Positions 24,901 through 32,062 of a DNA stretch of 34,669 bases are shown here, piece after piece; within the stretch, counting starts at the first letter, position 1; each line of letters opens with the position of its first letter. The translations under genes were made by a program, and so were the position numbers. The DNA comes from an uncultured Prevotella sp. (GTDB taxonomy: Bacteria > Bacteroidota > Bacteroidia > Bacteroidales > Bacteroidaceae), in contig OMXE01000025.1 of NCBI GenBank assembly GCA_900314935.1, positions 1 to 34,669 on the forward strand, read 5' to 3'. Under the pieces are notes generated by a model. That model saw only the letters and a program-made list of their open reading frames with translations, was not told the origin of the DNA and ran no database searches.

Positions 24901-26433
24901 AATTATATAGAGGCAGATGGTGATATGGGCATCATCGCTCCAATTAGTGCCAGTTTTACCCCACAGGCAGTAAATCCAAATTATTATAATGCCAGGACCA
25001 TTATCGGTTTGAGCTATCTGAAAGGAGTTTTAGGTAAATACCAGCATTATATCCCTATGCGATCAAGCGACAAAAACGTTACGCCAGGTATTACTTTCGT
25101 TGATGATAATGCCCGTATAGCATGCCTTGAAGCATTCGATAGTAATGGGAACGGCTTTTTGTCTCTCGCAGAGTTGAAGGCCGTAACCACTGAGCAGACA
25201 CTTACGGCTTTCCAGACCGCCACGGCCAAGAAGATTGAGAGATTCCCGGAGTTCCGCTTCTTCAAGGCGGTTAAAGAACTTACCACGCAGCTCAACGGTC
25301 TGTCGAAACTCAATGAGGTAAAGTTGCCTTACGCACTGGAAACCCTTGGCAGTAATGTCTTCGATGGATGCACCAGCCTTAAGGAAGTCACCATTCCCGC
25401 CAAGGTTGAAGAAGTGGAGCTTCATCCGTTCTATAACTCTGCCATCGAGAACGTCAGCGTGGATCCCTTCAACGAGGTTTTCGTATCTCGCGACGGTATC
25501 CTCTTTGATACCAACAGGGTACTCGTAGCCTTTCCCAATGGACGCAAGGGAGAGGAAGCGGTAATCACTGGTATCATCAATGAGATTAGCGAATGGGCTA
25601 TCTACAAGGTAGAAGGACTGAAACGCATCTATTTCGAGACCGAGGACTATGAAACCGTGCCTTATCTAGAAGATGATGGAATCGTTTCAGCCGATGGCAA
25701 TCTCCTCGACATCTATGTTAGTGATGCCACCTACGGCAGTGTGCTTATGGAAGGATACTACAGTGACGGAACCTGGGATGACTATATCAGCGCCGGAAAG
25801 CTGCATTGCTATTATCCACTGAAGGTTGGTTCCGCCAAGGTGGCCACCATGTATATTGGGTTCGATACCGAACTGCCTGCTACACTGACTCCCTTTATCG
25901 TGACCAAGACCAACGACGAAGGTATATGTAATGATGCGGTGGACAACGAACCGAATACCGCCTATCTACTTAGCATGAGTCGTAAAGTGCCCAGTCGCAC
26001 TCCAGTGGTTATCTTCGCAGAGGAAACTGGTACCTACCGGTTGGAACCTCTTGGTGAAAGTCTTGAACAGTGGAAGATGTACAAGAACATGCTCAACGGT
26101 GTGGGACGCGACGGTATGAGTGTCTATCAGGAAGATTCCGACCGCGGAAGTATCCTCACACTGGGTCACAACAGTAATGGTGAGCTGGGTTTCTTCTACT
26201 ATCTGGGTGAACGTATTGCGCCCTATCGTGCCTACCTGACACACAACGAGGTGAGTAGCCAAGCCAAGTATCATATCATCTTCCTGGATGAAACCACAGG
26301 AATTAACAATACCGTGCCACAGAATAGGGTTCAAAGTGAAAAGTGGTACACCCTCGAAGGTGTACAACTTAGCAGCAAGCCTACGAGTAAAGGTATCTAT
26401 TTTTATAAAGGTAAAAAGGTGGTCGTGAAGTGA
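21955..26433 (+). CDS. Giant secreted protein with GLUG-like repeats, EF-hand loop and BspA-like LRRs
   Basis: 1492 residues with a signal peptide (about 1-22). Two homologous modules begin near 43 and 669. Each starts G-(S/T)-G-T/K ... P-(Y/F)-x-I, then LAQLAYEV or LAYAVKN, then LT.DI.L.K, the entry to a right-handed beta-helix. Between them, GG-(I/V)-(V/A/C)-G/A-Y repeats with C-S/A-x-x-G units (about 185-425) are GLUG-like. A calcium-type EF-hand or dockerin-like loop is at 1062-1074 (D-S-N-G-N-G-F-L-S-L-A-E-L). BspA-type leucine-rich repeats cover about 1105-1230 (GSNVFDGCTSLKEVTIPAKV). The end (WYTLEGVQLS ... GIYFYKGKKVVVK) is the Prevotella sorting tail. BspA-type repeats in oral Bacteroidetes mediate binding to host or bacterial surfaces, so an adhesin or glycan-binding role is likely. 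It is the last gene of the peptide/giant-protein operon and ends before a perfect hairpin. Confidence 0.82.
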   Translation: MKTIRNSVLCLLWLLAPLSALALPAEFSDVPTWYDYRQPYDGSGTFMEPYEISEPEHLAQLAYEVNEEGKPHKGKFFVLTADINLDKTVDGKRVQWIPIGYRHYSYDNKYRFQGVLLGADTKSMQNGGWRSELKHSISGMYINTIGDNNVMYYGLFGRMHGLVMGVKLNNISIDVRQPNKDIAIYVGGLCGLVDGNDLQFSCTEYNRGPMELMSMGVGVDGCSVHGTIKAEGDGSSIHVGGVAAYLYTNVGVIHTTSQVNISVDKCSVVGGVVASGDGTIVDCAADVNIDIGSLSTDGGAAGGIVGYLAEMMTVRACSSMGSISMTQAANICLGGIGGKMCYATQISGCASTMSIKVSTAGYIGGIVGYMMQGKNVSELYAKVDYCAYGGHIDAGRSLNGIGGICGCSEWDNDIRIENCLFTGTISNTEKVAAFVGDCKKPEETVGGCYYDKTMFKGHLCGNVDSHKSIYGLTTIKMSSGDTRDMPFLPNDETADYWFSFAKGYYPAVRCNSEWTEYYKPYKDNNSKFLDKEFSIQMFGYENMYRENTVYKTGAWLCSVPVNIPKGDQAYDLVTQVIGLEKNMTWSEAERDVSPNSKVTFQNEDCIRISNDTAYAVTDGAFMATFTMKMAKPVEVWNRPLPLGGTKQLQFTSTVDQVWDGSTATEFAAGTGKKEDPFIIKNGAQLAYAVKNNKEGQWFKQICDITLNKDLVNNGIALPSNKWFTDITWKARYNGDSHYVRGVQMQHESGLFGKNIEANAEVTNLGVVDCYLISESGAFAYQMNGRITNCIAEGLATPNNASDREHYYLGYCGGFCALIGNTNPDAVIEDCVSAVGCDYFMMDYTPFVSLSDNNRGTVRHCLFVVPVGSDDATFSGTRSSASGHTYIQDCYWLKGYEPLNTGYTLEEICNYLTPRSNWIINKGYFPMLKSFANSDMGKLLSVPFRTDVDYVFDTENNTSSNYLLGFSNQLLFEPGSAKWSTNTNYIEADGDMGIIAPISASFTPQAVNPNYYNARTIIGLSYLKGVLGKYQHYIPMRSSDKNVTPGITFVDDNARIACLEAFDSNGNGFLSLAELKAVTTEQTLTAFQTATAKKIERFPEFRFFKAVKELTTQLNGLSKLNEVKLPYALETLGSNVFDGCTSLKEVTIPAKVEEVELHPFYNSAIENVSVDPFNEVFVSRDGILFDTNRVLVAFPNGRKGEEAVITGIINEISEWAIYKVEGLKRIYFETEDYETVPYLEDDGIVSADGNLLDIYVSDATYGSVLMEGYYSDGTWDDYISAGKLHCYYPLKVGSAKVATMYIGFDTELPATLTPFIVTKTNDEGICNDAVDNEPNTAYLLSMSRKVPSRTPVVIFAEETGTYRLEPLGESLEQWKMYKNMLNGVGRDGMSVYQEDSDRGSILTLGHNSNGELGFFYYLGERIAPYRAYLTHNEVSSQAKYHIIFLDETTGINNTVPQNRVQSEKWYTLEGVQLSSKPTSKGIYFYKGKKVVVK

Positions 26434-26474
26434 ACTAAGCTGAATGTTGCTAACTCAAAGAAGGAGGAAAAAGG

Positions 26475-26510
26475 AATTGGAGATTGAGAGTCTATTCTCA
26501 ATCTCCAATT
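26475..26510. terminator. Perfect 15-bp hairpin between convergent genes
   Basis: A 15-base perfect inverted repeat (26475-26489 with 26496-26510, loop of six) lies between the plus-strand 1492-residue gene and minus-strand folK. The right arm is also the last codons and stop of folK. T-rich bases follow on the minus strand and a short T stretch on the plus strand, so it may terminate both ways. Confidence 0.7.
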
Positions 26511-26926
26511 TCTTTAAGCGGTATCATCACAAAGTCTCGCTCTTGCATCAGCGGATGGGGAATCTTCAAATCGGGTTCATCCACGGTGATATCATCATAG
26601 AGCAAGATGTCAATGTCAATGGGACGATCTGAATAGAGTTGAGAGTTAACCGTTTTCTTTTTGCGCCCCATGTCGCGTTCAATCTTCTGAGTCTTGCGCA
26701 GCACCTGTCTTGGGGTAAGGGTTGTTTCACAGAGGATGACTCCATTGAGGAATTTATTCTCTGATTCAAAACCCCACGGTTCCGACTCGATGAGCGATGA
26801 GCGACGGATAACCTCCCCCACCCGCTCGCTGATCAGTTCTATGGCTCGTTCGATATTCGCCTGGCGATTACCTAAGTTACTGCCCAAGCCTAAGAACACT
26901 CGGTGTTTCGTTCTGCCTTCGCCCAA
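26498..26926 (-). CDS. folK: HPPK, folate biosynthesis pyrophosphokinase
   Basis: 2-amino-4-hydroxy-6-hydroxymethyl-dihydropteridine pyrophosphokinase. It transfers pyrophosphate from ATP to the pterin, the step before dihydropteroate synthase. Family motifs are the N-terminal GLGSNLG, the E-x-x-W-G pterin-binding region (SEPWGFESENKFLNGV), the metal-binding signature RPIDIDILLYDD, and PHP-x-x-x-x-R-x-F-V-x-x-PL. No ATG start exists: the listed start is TTG at 26926, which lies inside a period-7 repeat, with a TGA two codons upstream. A GTG at 26899 would give a 133-residue protein beginning just before GLGSN and is equally plausible. It is the last gene of the ftsX-uppP-truB-queA cluster. 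The 102-base gap upstream holds a hairpin repeat. The stop codon lies in the terminator stem. Confidence 0.9.
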   Translation of the reverse strand: MGEGRTKHRVFLGLGSNLGNRQANIERAIELISERVGEVIRRSSLIESEPWGFESENKFLNGVILCETTLTPRQVLRKTQKIERDMGRKKKTVNSQLYSDRPIDIDILLYDDITVDEPDLKIPHPLMQERDFVMIPLKEIGD

Positions 26927-26951
26927 CTCTCAACTCTCAATTATCAACTTT
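26924..26951. repeat. Period-7 CAACTCT/CAATTAT repeat
   Basis: Four exact seven-base steps (CAACTCT, CAACTCT, CAATTAT, CAACTTT) lie directly upstream of folK and supply its apparent TTG start. Related heptad tracts are at 28161-28190, 30137-30163 and 32852-32872. Confidence 0.65.
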
Positions 26952-27021
26952 AACTTCGTTGACTTTTGTCACGACTCGCCCAATCATGCAAGCATGTTGG
27001 CTCTCGCTGTTCCAAAAGTTC
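26951..27021. repeat. Hairpin repeat, copy A (folK-queA gap)
   Basis: A 71-base unit bounded by a 28-base block (26951-26978) and a 15-base block (27007-27021), both identical to blocks in copy B at 28191-28265, with a diverged centre. The segment also folds on itself: arms 26959-26989 and 26992-27023 are imperfect complements meeting at CATGC-AA-GCATG. This is REP/BIME-like in form. The 15-base block equals the last five codons of truB but is non-coding here. Confidence 0.7.
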
Positions 27022-27028
27022 AATTTGC

Positions 27029-28147
27029 CTAATCGTCCAAGATCAGCATAGCATCACCATAGCAGCCGAAATGGTAGCCGTTTTTCACAGCCTTATTGTA
27101 AGCTTCCATCACCAGATCGTAACCGCCAAAGGCAGCCGTTTCCATGAGAAGGGTTGACAGCGGGTGATAGAAATTGGCAATCATACAATCGGCTACACCG
27201 AACTCATAGGGAGGGAAGATGAACTTATTGGTCCAACCCTCGTATTCCTTCAGCATCTTATCAGTACCCACGGCAGTTTCAGTGGCCTTCACCACGCTGG
27301 TACCCACGGCGCAGACATGGAATCCCTTCTGCTTGGCGTTGTTCACGATGTCGCACGCTTCCTTCTCAATAAACATCTGCTCTGAGTCCATCTTATGCTT
27401 GGTCAGATCCTCCACCTCAATATCGTGGAAGTTGCCCAATGCACAGTGAAGGGTGATATACGCAAATTCAATGCCTTTAATCTCCATGCGCTTCAACATC
27501 TCACGCGAGAAGTGCAGACCGCTGGCCGGAGCCGTTACAGCACCTTCGTTCTTGGCATAAATGCACTGGAAATCATCCAAATCCTCTTCTGTTGCCTTAC
27601 GGCGGTCCACAATATAGTGTGGCAGCGGAGCCTCACCGAGAGCATAGAGCTCACGTTTGAATTCATCGTGAGGACAGTCGTAGAGGAATCGCAGGGTGCG
27701 ACCACGGCTGGTGGTATTGTCAATTACCTCAGCCACCATGGTACCACTATCGTCAAAGAAAAGCTTATTACCAATGCGAATCTTACGTGCCGGCTCCACA
27801 AGCACATCCCAAAGGCGCATCTCTTTGTTGAGTTCTCTCAACAGGAACACCTCTATCTTTGCATCGGTCTTCTCCTTGGTTCCATACAATCGAGCTGGGA
27901 ACACCTTGGTGTCGTTGAACACAAAGACATCTCCTTCACCAAAATACTCCAGTACATGACGGAAATCCAGAAAGATTGGATTACCTTCCTCGTCTTTCAA
28001 CGGCTCACCGTTCTCGTCCTTTTTGTACATGTCAATGGTTTGCGACTTACGATGGAGTACCATCAGTCGGCACTCGTCCCGATGATAAGGTGGGTTGAGG
28101 GCAATCAGCTCCTCTGGTAACTTAAACTTAAACTGTGATAACTTCAT
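27029..28147 (-). CDS. queA: S-adenosylmethionine:tRNA ribosyltransferase-isomerase
   Basis: 372 residues. QueA moves the ribosyl group of S-adenosylmethionine onto 7-aminomethyl-7-deazaguanine in tRNA to make epoxyqueuosine at wobble position 34. Characteristic features are the N-terminus [17 protein letters not shown], then R-D-x-[20 protein letters not shown] (about 75-89), the [17 protein letters not shown] motif, and [24 protein letters not shown] near the end. It is slightly longer than E. coli QueA (356), with an insertion after residue 40 ([15 protein letters not shown]). It lies third from the end of the cluster, with hairpin repeats in the gaps on both sides, whereas genes further upstream overlap or nearly so. 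The ATG at 28147 is unambiguous. Confidence 0.96.
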   Translation of the reverse strand: MKLSQFKFKLPEELIALNPPYHRDECRLMVLHRKSQTIDMYKKDENGEPLKDEEGNPIFLDFRHVLEYFGEGDVFVFNDTKVFPARLYGTKEKTDAKIEVFLLRELNKEMRLWDVLVEPARKIRIGNKLFFDDSGTMVAEVIDNTTSRGRTLRFLYDCPHDEFKRELYALGEAPLPHYIVDRRKATEEDLDDFQCIYAKNEGAVTAPASGLHFSREMLKRMEIKGIEFAYITLHCALGNFHDIEVEDLTKHKMDSEQMFIEKEACDIVNNAKQKGFHVCAVGTSVVKATETAVGTDKMLKEYEGWTNKFIFPPYEFGVADCMIANFYHPLSTLLMETAAFGGYDLVMEAYNKAVKNGYHFGCYGDAMLILDD

Positions 28148-28160
28148 ATCGTTTTTGTTT

Positions 28161-28190
28161 CAATTTTTCAATCTTCAATTCTTCAATTCT
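28161..28190. repeat. Period 7-8 CAATT repeat upstream of queA
   Basis: CAAT units start at 28161, 28169, 28176 and 28184, a degenerate tandem of the same type as the heptads at 26924, 30137 and 32852. It sits between the queA start and hairpin repeat copy B. Confidence 0.55.
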
Positions 28191-28265
28191 TAACTTCGTT
28201 GACTTTTGTCACGACTCGGCAAAACTTAAGAATGCTTGGTTCTGCACTCACTGTTCCAAAAGTTC
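28191..28265. repeat. Hairpin repeat, copy B (queA-truB junction)
   Basis: A 75-base unit sharing its outer 28 bases (28191-28218) and 15 bases (28251-28265) exactly with copy A. The inner part differs. The 15-base block lies within truB and encodes its last five residues (E-L-L-E-Q), so the repeat overlaps the truB 3' end and stop codon. Confidence 0.7.
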
Positions 28266-28955
28266 GAGTTCCTGCTGCTCGAGCCACTTCGGAAACTGCT
28301 CCAAGGTAATACACTGCGACAGATGTATGTCGCCTACCCGAGTTCTGCAGAGAGAGGTGAGATAAGCGGCAGAGTCAAGTGCCTCACCGATATCGCGGGC
28401 AAGCGAACGGATATACGTGCCTTTTCCGCATACCACCCTTATGCTCATCTGCATCATCTCCTCGTCGAAGTGCAACAGTTCGATTTCTTCAATGTGCACC
28501 GTTTTTGCTTTAATCTCAAAGTCCTTTCCCTTTCGACTGAGCTGGTAGGCTCGTTTGCCGTTCACACAGACAGCACTATATACGGGTGGTACTTGCTGTA
28601 CGTCTCCTACGAATGAGGTGAGCACCTGTTCTATACGCTCCCGAGTGATCTGCTCAGTGGGAAACACTTCATCCACAGGATGCTCCATGTCGTGACTGGC
28701 AGTTGATGCTCCCAGTTGCAAGGTGGCCATATATTCCTTAGTGTGTGCCTGTAGCGTCTCGATCTCCTTAGTTTTCTTTCCAGTACAGAGAATCAGCACG
28801 CCTGTGGCCAGCGGATCCAGTGTTCCCGCATGCCCCACCTTCACCTTATACCGCATCTTCTTCGTCAACAGATAGCGTATATGAGCCAGCGCGCCGAAGC
28901 TTGACATGGCATAAGGTTTGTCGATGCTCAGAATAACACCCTCTTTGAAATTCAT
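28248..28955 (-). CDS. truB: tRNA pseudouridine(55) synthase
   Basis: 235 residues. TruB isomerises uridine 55 in the T-loop of tRNAs. The catalytic aspartate is Asp47 in GHAGTLDPLATGVL. Other family motifs are the N-terminal G-V-I-L-S-I-D-K-P, Y-M-A-T-L-Q-L-G-A-S-T, the V-P-P-x-Y-S-A-V motif with K-R-A-Y, and R-V-V-C-G-K-G-T-Y-I-R-S-L-A-R-D. The protein is shorter than E. coli TruB (314) because it lacks the C-terminal PUA-type extension, which is normal in Bacteroidetes. Its ATG overlaps the uppP stop by one base (TGATG), indicating coupled translation. The last five codons coincide with one end of hairpin repeat B. Confidence 0.96.
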   Translation of the reverse strand: MNFKEGVILSIDKPYAMSSFGALAHIRYLLTKKMRYKVKVGHAGTLDPLATGVLILCTGKKTKEIETLQAHTKEYMATLQLGASTASHDMEHPVDEVFPTEQITRERIEQVLTSFVGDVQQVPPVYSAVCVNGKRAYQLSRKGKDFEIKAKTVHIEEIELLHFDEEMMQMSIRVVCGKGTYIRSLARDIGEALDSAAYLTSLCRTRVGDIHLSQCITLEQFPKWLEQQELELLEQ

Positions 28956-29833
28956 CAGTCAACCATTGAAAGTGAATATCCTGCCATGATGAGGATAAGT
29001 ATGATGAGACCTACAACGATACGATAGATACCAAAGGCCTTGAATCCGTATTTAGAAACGAAGTTCACAAACCACTTCATGGCAAGCAACGCAACGATAA
29101 AGGCCACTACACATCCTACAATGAGCATGGTGATATTATTGGCAGTAGCCCATGCCCCACCCTCTTTCATCAGATCGAGAAGGTCGAGTACGGTTGCTCC
29201 AGCCATCGTTGGAACAGCCAGGAAGAATGAGAACTCTGCAGCACGGCGGCGAGTAAGACCCTGAGCCATACCACCAACGATAGTGGCCATGGAACGTGAC
29301 ACACCGGGAATGACTGAGATACATTGGAAGAGACCAATGTTGAAGGCACTCCGCTCCGTCACCTCTCGCTTTTCGTCGGGTTTGTTGAAGATCTTGTCGC
29401 AATAGAGCATGAAGACGCCACCCACCACAAGCATGATAGCCACCACAACCACGCTGTCGAGCAGCCAATCGAGCAAACCTGACTTCTTGGCAAGAAGACC
29501 GATTACAATGGCGGGAATTACACCCACAACCAGCAGCCAATAAAAATGAAACTTATGCTTCAGTCGTCCGAAGGCGGAAGCTCCTTCTGGAGCCGGTGAA
29601 TGGTCGATACGGAAGAAACGTTTCCAATAGAGGCAAACCACAGAAAGTATAGCTCCGAACTGGATGATGAATGTGAACGCATGTACAAAGGAGGCCATGG
29701 TAGGGTCGTCCTGCATACGATCGGTAACACCCAGAAGGTTCTGGGTGATAATCATGTGCCCAGTGGAAGATACGGGAAGGAACTCAGTGAGTCCTTCCAC
29801 GATGGCGATGATAATAGTTTCAATGAGTGTCAT
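28955..29833 (-). CDS. uppP: Undecaprenyl-diphosphatase (BacA type)
   Basis: 292 residues. This membrane phosphatase dephosphorylates undecaprenyl pyrophosphate to recycle the lipid carrier for peptidoglycan and other surface polymers; overexpression of the family gives bacitracin resistance. Motif 1, EGLTEFLPVSSTGH, carries Glu13 and Glu17. Motif 2, PGVSRS, carries the conserved arginine. About eight hydrophobic helices are visible, and the length is usual (E. coli 273). The start overlaps the DUF3098 gene by four bases (ATGA), and the stop overlaps truB by one. This is a known Bacteroidetes gene order. Confidence 0.96.
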   Translation of the reverse strand: MTLIETIIIAIVEGLTEFLPVSSTGHMIITQNLLGVTDRMQDDPTMASFVHAFTFIIQFGAILSVVCLYWKRFFRIDHSPAPEGASAFGRLKHKFHFYWLLVVGVIPAIVIGLLAKKSGLLDWLLDSVVVVAIMLVVGGVFMLYCDKIFNKPDEKREVTERSAFNIGLFQCISVIPGVSRSMATIVGGMAQGLTRRRAAEFSFFLAVPTMAGATVLDLLDLMKEGGAWATANNITMLIVGCVVAFIVALLAMKWFVNFVSKYGFKAFGIYRIVVGLIILILIMAGYSLSMVD

Positions 29834-30081
29834 TTCTCAGTATTCTCATTGTTTAGTCCATCTTTCGGCTTATGCATGATAGCAAATACGATTGATACAA
29901 ACCCGAGGAAGGTTACCACGGGTGCCACCTTGATATGCATGGCACTGAATATCTCCGGGTTAAACGACTCTACCGTTGAACCACTGCCGCTCATGAGGAT
30001 GAAGCCGAGGATTACCACGGCCACTCCTACTGCCAGCAGGATATAATTCACGCGATCAAATGCAAAGTTTGTTTTGTTCAT
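29830..30081 (-). CDS. DUF3098 small membrane protein
   Basis: 83 residues with two predicted transmembrane helices (about 12-31 and 50-68) and a conserved N-terminal F-A-F-D-R-x-N-Y motif (7-13), matching the DUF3098 family of Bacteroidetes. Its fixed position between ftsX and uppP suggests a role near cell division or lipid-carrier recycling, but no activity is known. It overlaps uppP by four bases. Confidence 0.88.
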   Translation of the reverse strand: MNKTNFAFDRVNYILLAVGVAVVILGFILMSGSGSTVESFNPEIFSAMHIKVAPVVTFLGFVSIVFAIMHKPKDGLNNENTEK

Positions 30082-30098
30082 ATTTTGTTTTTTTAATG

Positions 30099-30163
30099 GG
30101 CTTGATGGGCATTATAGGCTTGATGGGCCTAATTGTCAATTTTCAATTATCAATTCTCAATTA
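30099..30163. repeat. Direct repeats in the ftsX-DUF3098 gap
   Basis: Two kinds of repeat fill this 79-base gap. GGCTTGATGGGC occurs twice (30099-30110 and 30117-30128, period 18). CAATT occurs four times at an exact period of seven (30137, 30144, 30151, 30158), running into the ftsX stop codon. Confidence 0.65.
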
Positions 30164-31039
30164 TATTTTATACAGTTCTCCTGCCTTCATTTTCAGGAAC
30201 ATGTTCACTGAGAAATAGGAGCAGAGGAGGGTAATGAGAATGCCAAACACCAGAACGGCTACTGCTGTGATAATCATCACCTGGGGGGTAATGACAGCCA
30301 GTACACCTGGCTCGTAGGTGTAAAGCACATAGATACCGACAGCCAATACGATGATGGCAATCAGGGCTGCACACACTCCAATGAAGAAGGCATGCTTCAT
30401 GAATGGGCGACGGATGAATCCCCATGAGGCTCCCACCAGTTTCATGGTATGGATGGAGAAGCGACGGGCATAAATGCCTAACTTCACTGAGTTATTGATC
30501 AGCGAGAAGGAAACGATGCTTAGCAAAACAGCCAAAACCAACAACACCAGATTTATCTTGTTCAGTGTACGGTTCACATCGTTAATCAAGTCGAGCGGAT
30601 ACTCCAGCTCCTGCACCTGCGTATTCTTATTCAGTTCTTGGGAAATCCACTTCAGCGAGTCCTGATTGGCATAGTCGGCCGACAACCGCAGTTCAATACT
30701 GCTTGTATAGGGATTACCATCGGCAAACTCACTGGGATCAACGCCCAACTCCTGTTTCTGTTCCTCAAGCACCTGTTCCTTGCTCACGAAGGTAAGTCCG
30801 CTTACATAAGGACGCGTCTTCAAGTCCCTGCAGAGGCGCAAGGCTTCAGGGTTCGTCATATCCTCAGCAAGCATCATGGTTACCTTCAGATTCTCCTTGA
30901 CATAAACAGAAAGGTTCTTTGCTGTGAGTACGGAGAATACGACCATGCCCAGAAGGATGAGCACCATCGCCGTACTTATACATAGAGTAATTGCCTGCAA
31001 TCCTCTGTGGTTGCGGGCTTTCGTTCGTTTCTTTCCCAT
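30161..31039 (-). CDS. ftsX: Cell-division ABC transporter permease
   Basis: 292 residues. FtsX works with the ATPase FtsE at the division site to activate peptidoglycan hydrolases. The layout fits: a cytoplasmic basic N-terminus (KKRTKARNHRG), TM1 (about 16-38), then an extracytoplasmic domain (about 40-160). Three C-terminal helices follow (about 167-190, 215-240 and 255-280). Between them lie the S-V-K-L-G-I-Y-A-R-R segment and the M-K-L-V-G-A-S motif typical of FtsX. It is the first gene of the cluster, with a promoter just upstream. No ftsE was found in the window. Confidence 0.94.
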   Translation of the reverse strand: MGKKRTKARNHRGLQAITLCISTAMVLILLGMVVFSVLTAKNLSVYVKENLKVTMMLAEDMTNPEALRLCRDLKTRPYVSGLTFVSKEQVLEEQKQELGVDPSEFADGNPYTSSIELRLSADYANQDSLKWISQELNKNTQVQELEYPLDLINDVNRTLNKINLVLLVLAVLLSIVSFSLINNSVKLGIYARRFSIHTMKLVGASWGFIRRPFMKHAFFIGVCAALIAIIVLAVGIYVLYTYEPGVLAVITPQVMIITAVAVLVFGILITLLCSYFSVNMFLKMKAGELYKI

Positions 31040-31070
31040 CGTAGAAAGGTTGTATACAACTTATTGGCTG

Positions 31071-31086
31071 CAAAGATACAAAGATA
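31071..31086 (-). promoter_or_regulatory. Two adjacent -7 elements for the ftsX cluster
   Basis: On the minus strand, TATCTTTG occurs twice back to back (31079-31086 and 31071-31078), each a full TAnnTTTG match, 32-47 bases before the ftsX ATG. No clear TTTG lies at -33. The duplication may give alternative start points. Confidence 0.6.
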
Positions 31087-31158
31087 AAATGAGAAATGAG
31101 AATAAAAAAACGAGTTTATTTTGTTTTGTCCTTTTTTATCCGCAATTTTGGCTTCGCA

Positions 31159-31170
31159 GAAAGTACTTTC
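31159..31170. promoter_or_regulatory. Perfect 12-base palindrome GAAAGTACTTTC
   Basis: It lies midway between the divergent ftsX and radical SAM promoters, about 35 bases upstream of the radical SAM -33 element. It could be an operator. Palindromes of this length also arise by chance, so confidence is low. Confidence 0.3.
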
Positions 31171-31200
31171 GCCCAACAAACAAAAATAAATCATTTTAAT

Positions 31201-31232
31201 TTTTGTTTTGTGCTGACTTATCCGTACTTTTG
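31201..31232 (+). promoter_or_regulatory. Bacteroidetes-type promoter for the radical SAM gene
   Basis: TTTG (31202-31205), 19 bases, then TACTTTTG (31225-31232) is a full consensus match, with the ATG 20 bases further on. The entire 32-base segment is 27/32 identical to promoter P1 at 271-302, spacer included. Confidence 0.75.
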
Positions 31233-31251
31233 CAGTTAAATTTGCAAAGGT

Positions 31252-32055
31252 ATGTCAACGATTATCTACCCCGGTCCTATTTTTGGTCCCGTACAAAGTC
31301 GCCGACTCGGCGTTTCCCTTGGTATCAACCTCCTGCCATCTGATGGTAAGGTGTGCACCTTCGACTGCATCTACTGTGAGTGCGGATTCAATGCCGACCA
31401 CCGTCCTCGAAGGAAAATGCCCACACGAAAGGAAGTGAGAGCGGCCTTGGAGAGACGTTTGAAGGACATGCTGGTTAACGGTCCAGCACCTGATGTGTTC
31501 ACCTTTGCGGGTAATGGAGAACCTACCGCCAATCCTCAGTTCCCCAAAATCATCAATGATACCTTACAGTTGCGCGACAAGTACTTTCCAAATGCGAAAG
31601 TTTCGGTACTAAGTAACAGTACGATGATTTGCAAGCCTGAGGTTCATGCCGCCCTTATGCGCGTTGACAACAACATCCTGAAGCTGGATACGGTAGATCC
31701 AGAGTATATTCAGACTGTTGACCGCCCTACGGGTAAATACGATTTGCAGCAAATCATCGAGCAGATGAAACAGTTCAACGGTCATCTCATCATCCAAACC
31801 ATGTTTATGAAAGGTGAGAAGACTGTGGATTTAGGTCCTGAAGGAACAAAGCTGGTACCGGTAGATAACACAGGTGATGAGTATGTCACACCTTGGCTGG
31901 AAACAGTCAAAGCTATTGCTCCGCAGCAGGTGATGATATACACCATTGATCGCGAAACACCCGACCACAATCTGCGCAAGGCCACGAAAGAGGAACTTGA
32001 CCACATTCGTGACCGCGTGATTGCAGCGGGTATTCCTTGTACTGCCAGCTACTAG
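31252..32055 (+). CDS. Radical SAM protein, COG0731-like
   Basis: 267 residues. The cluster-binding motif CTFDCIYC (Cys35, Cys39, Cys42; CxxxCxxC) shows a [4Fe-4S] radical S-adenosylmethionine enzyme. The preceding GP(V)QSRRLGVSLGINLLP block is characteristic of the COG0731 group, annotated by similarity to wyosine-tRNA enzymes (TYW1). Bacterial members have no proven reaction. The glycine-rich S-adenosylmethionine site is FAGNGEPT (about 84-91), and VLSNST and N-x-L-K-L-D-T follow in the usual order. A further Cys44 sits beside the motif. It is transcribed alone from its own consensus promoter and ends seven bases before the convergent lpxA-like gene, with no obvious terminator between them. 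Confidence 0.88.
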   Translation: MSTIIYPGPIFGPVQSRRLGVSLGINLLPSDGKVCTFDCIYCECGFNADHRPRRKMPTRKEVRAALERRLKDMLVNGPAPDVFTFAGNGEPTANPQFPKIINDTLQLRDKYFPNAKVSVLSNSTMICKPEVHAALMRVDNNILKLDTVDPEYIQTVDRPTGKYDLQQIIEQMKQFNGHLIIQTMFMKGEKTVDLGPEGTKLVPVDNTGDEYVTPWLETVKAIAPQQVMIYTIDRETPDHNLRKATKEELDHIRDRVIAAGIPCTASY

Positions 32056-32062
32056 ATAGCCG

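Noticed and set aside
27395..28120. A 241-codon open frame on the plus strand
   Set aside because: Antisense to queA, a well-supported gene; no promoter or motifs.
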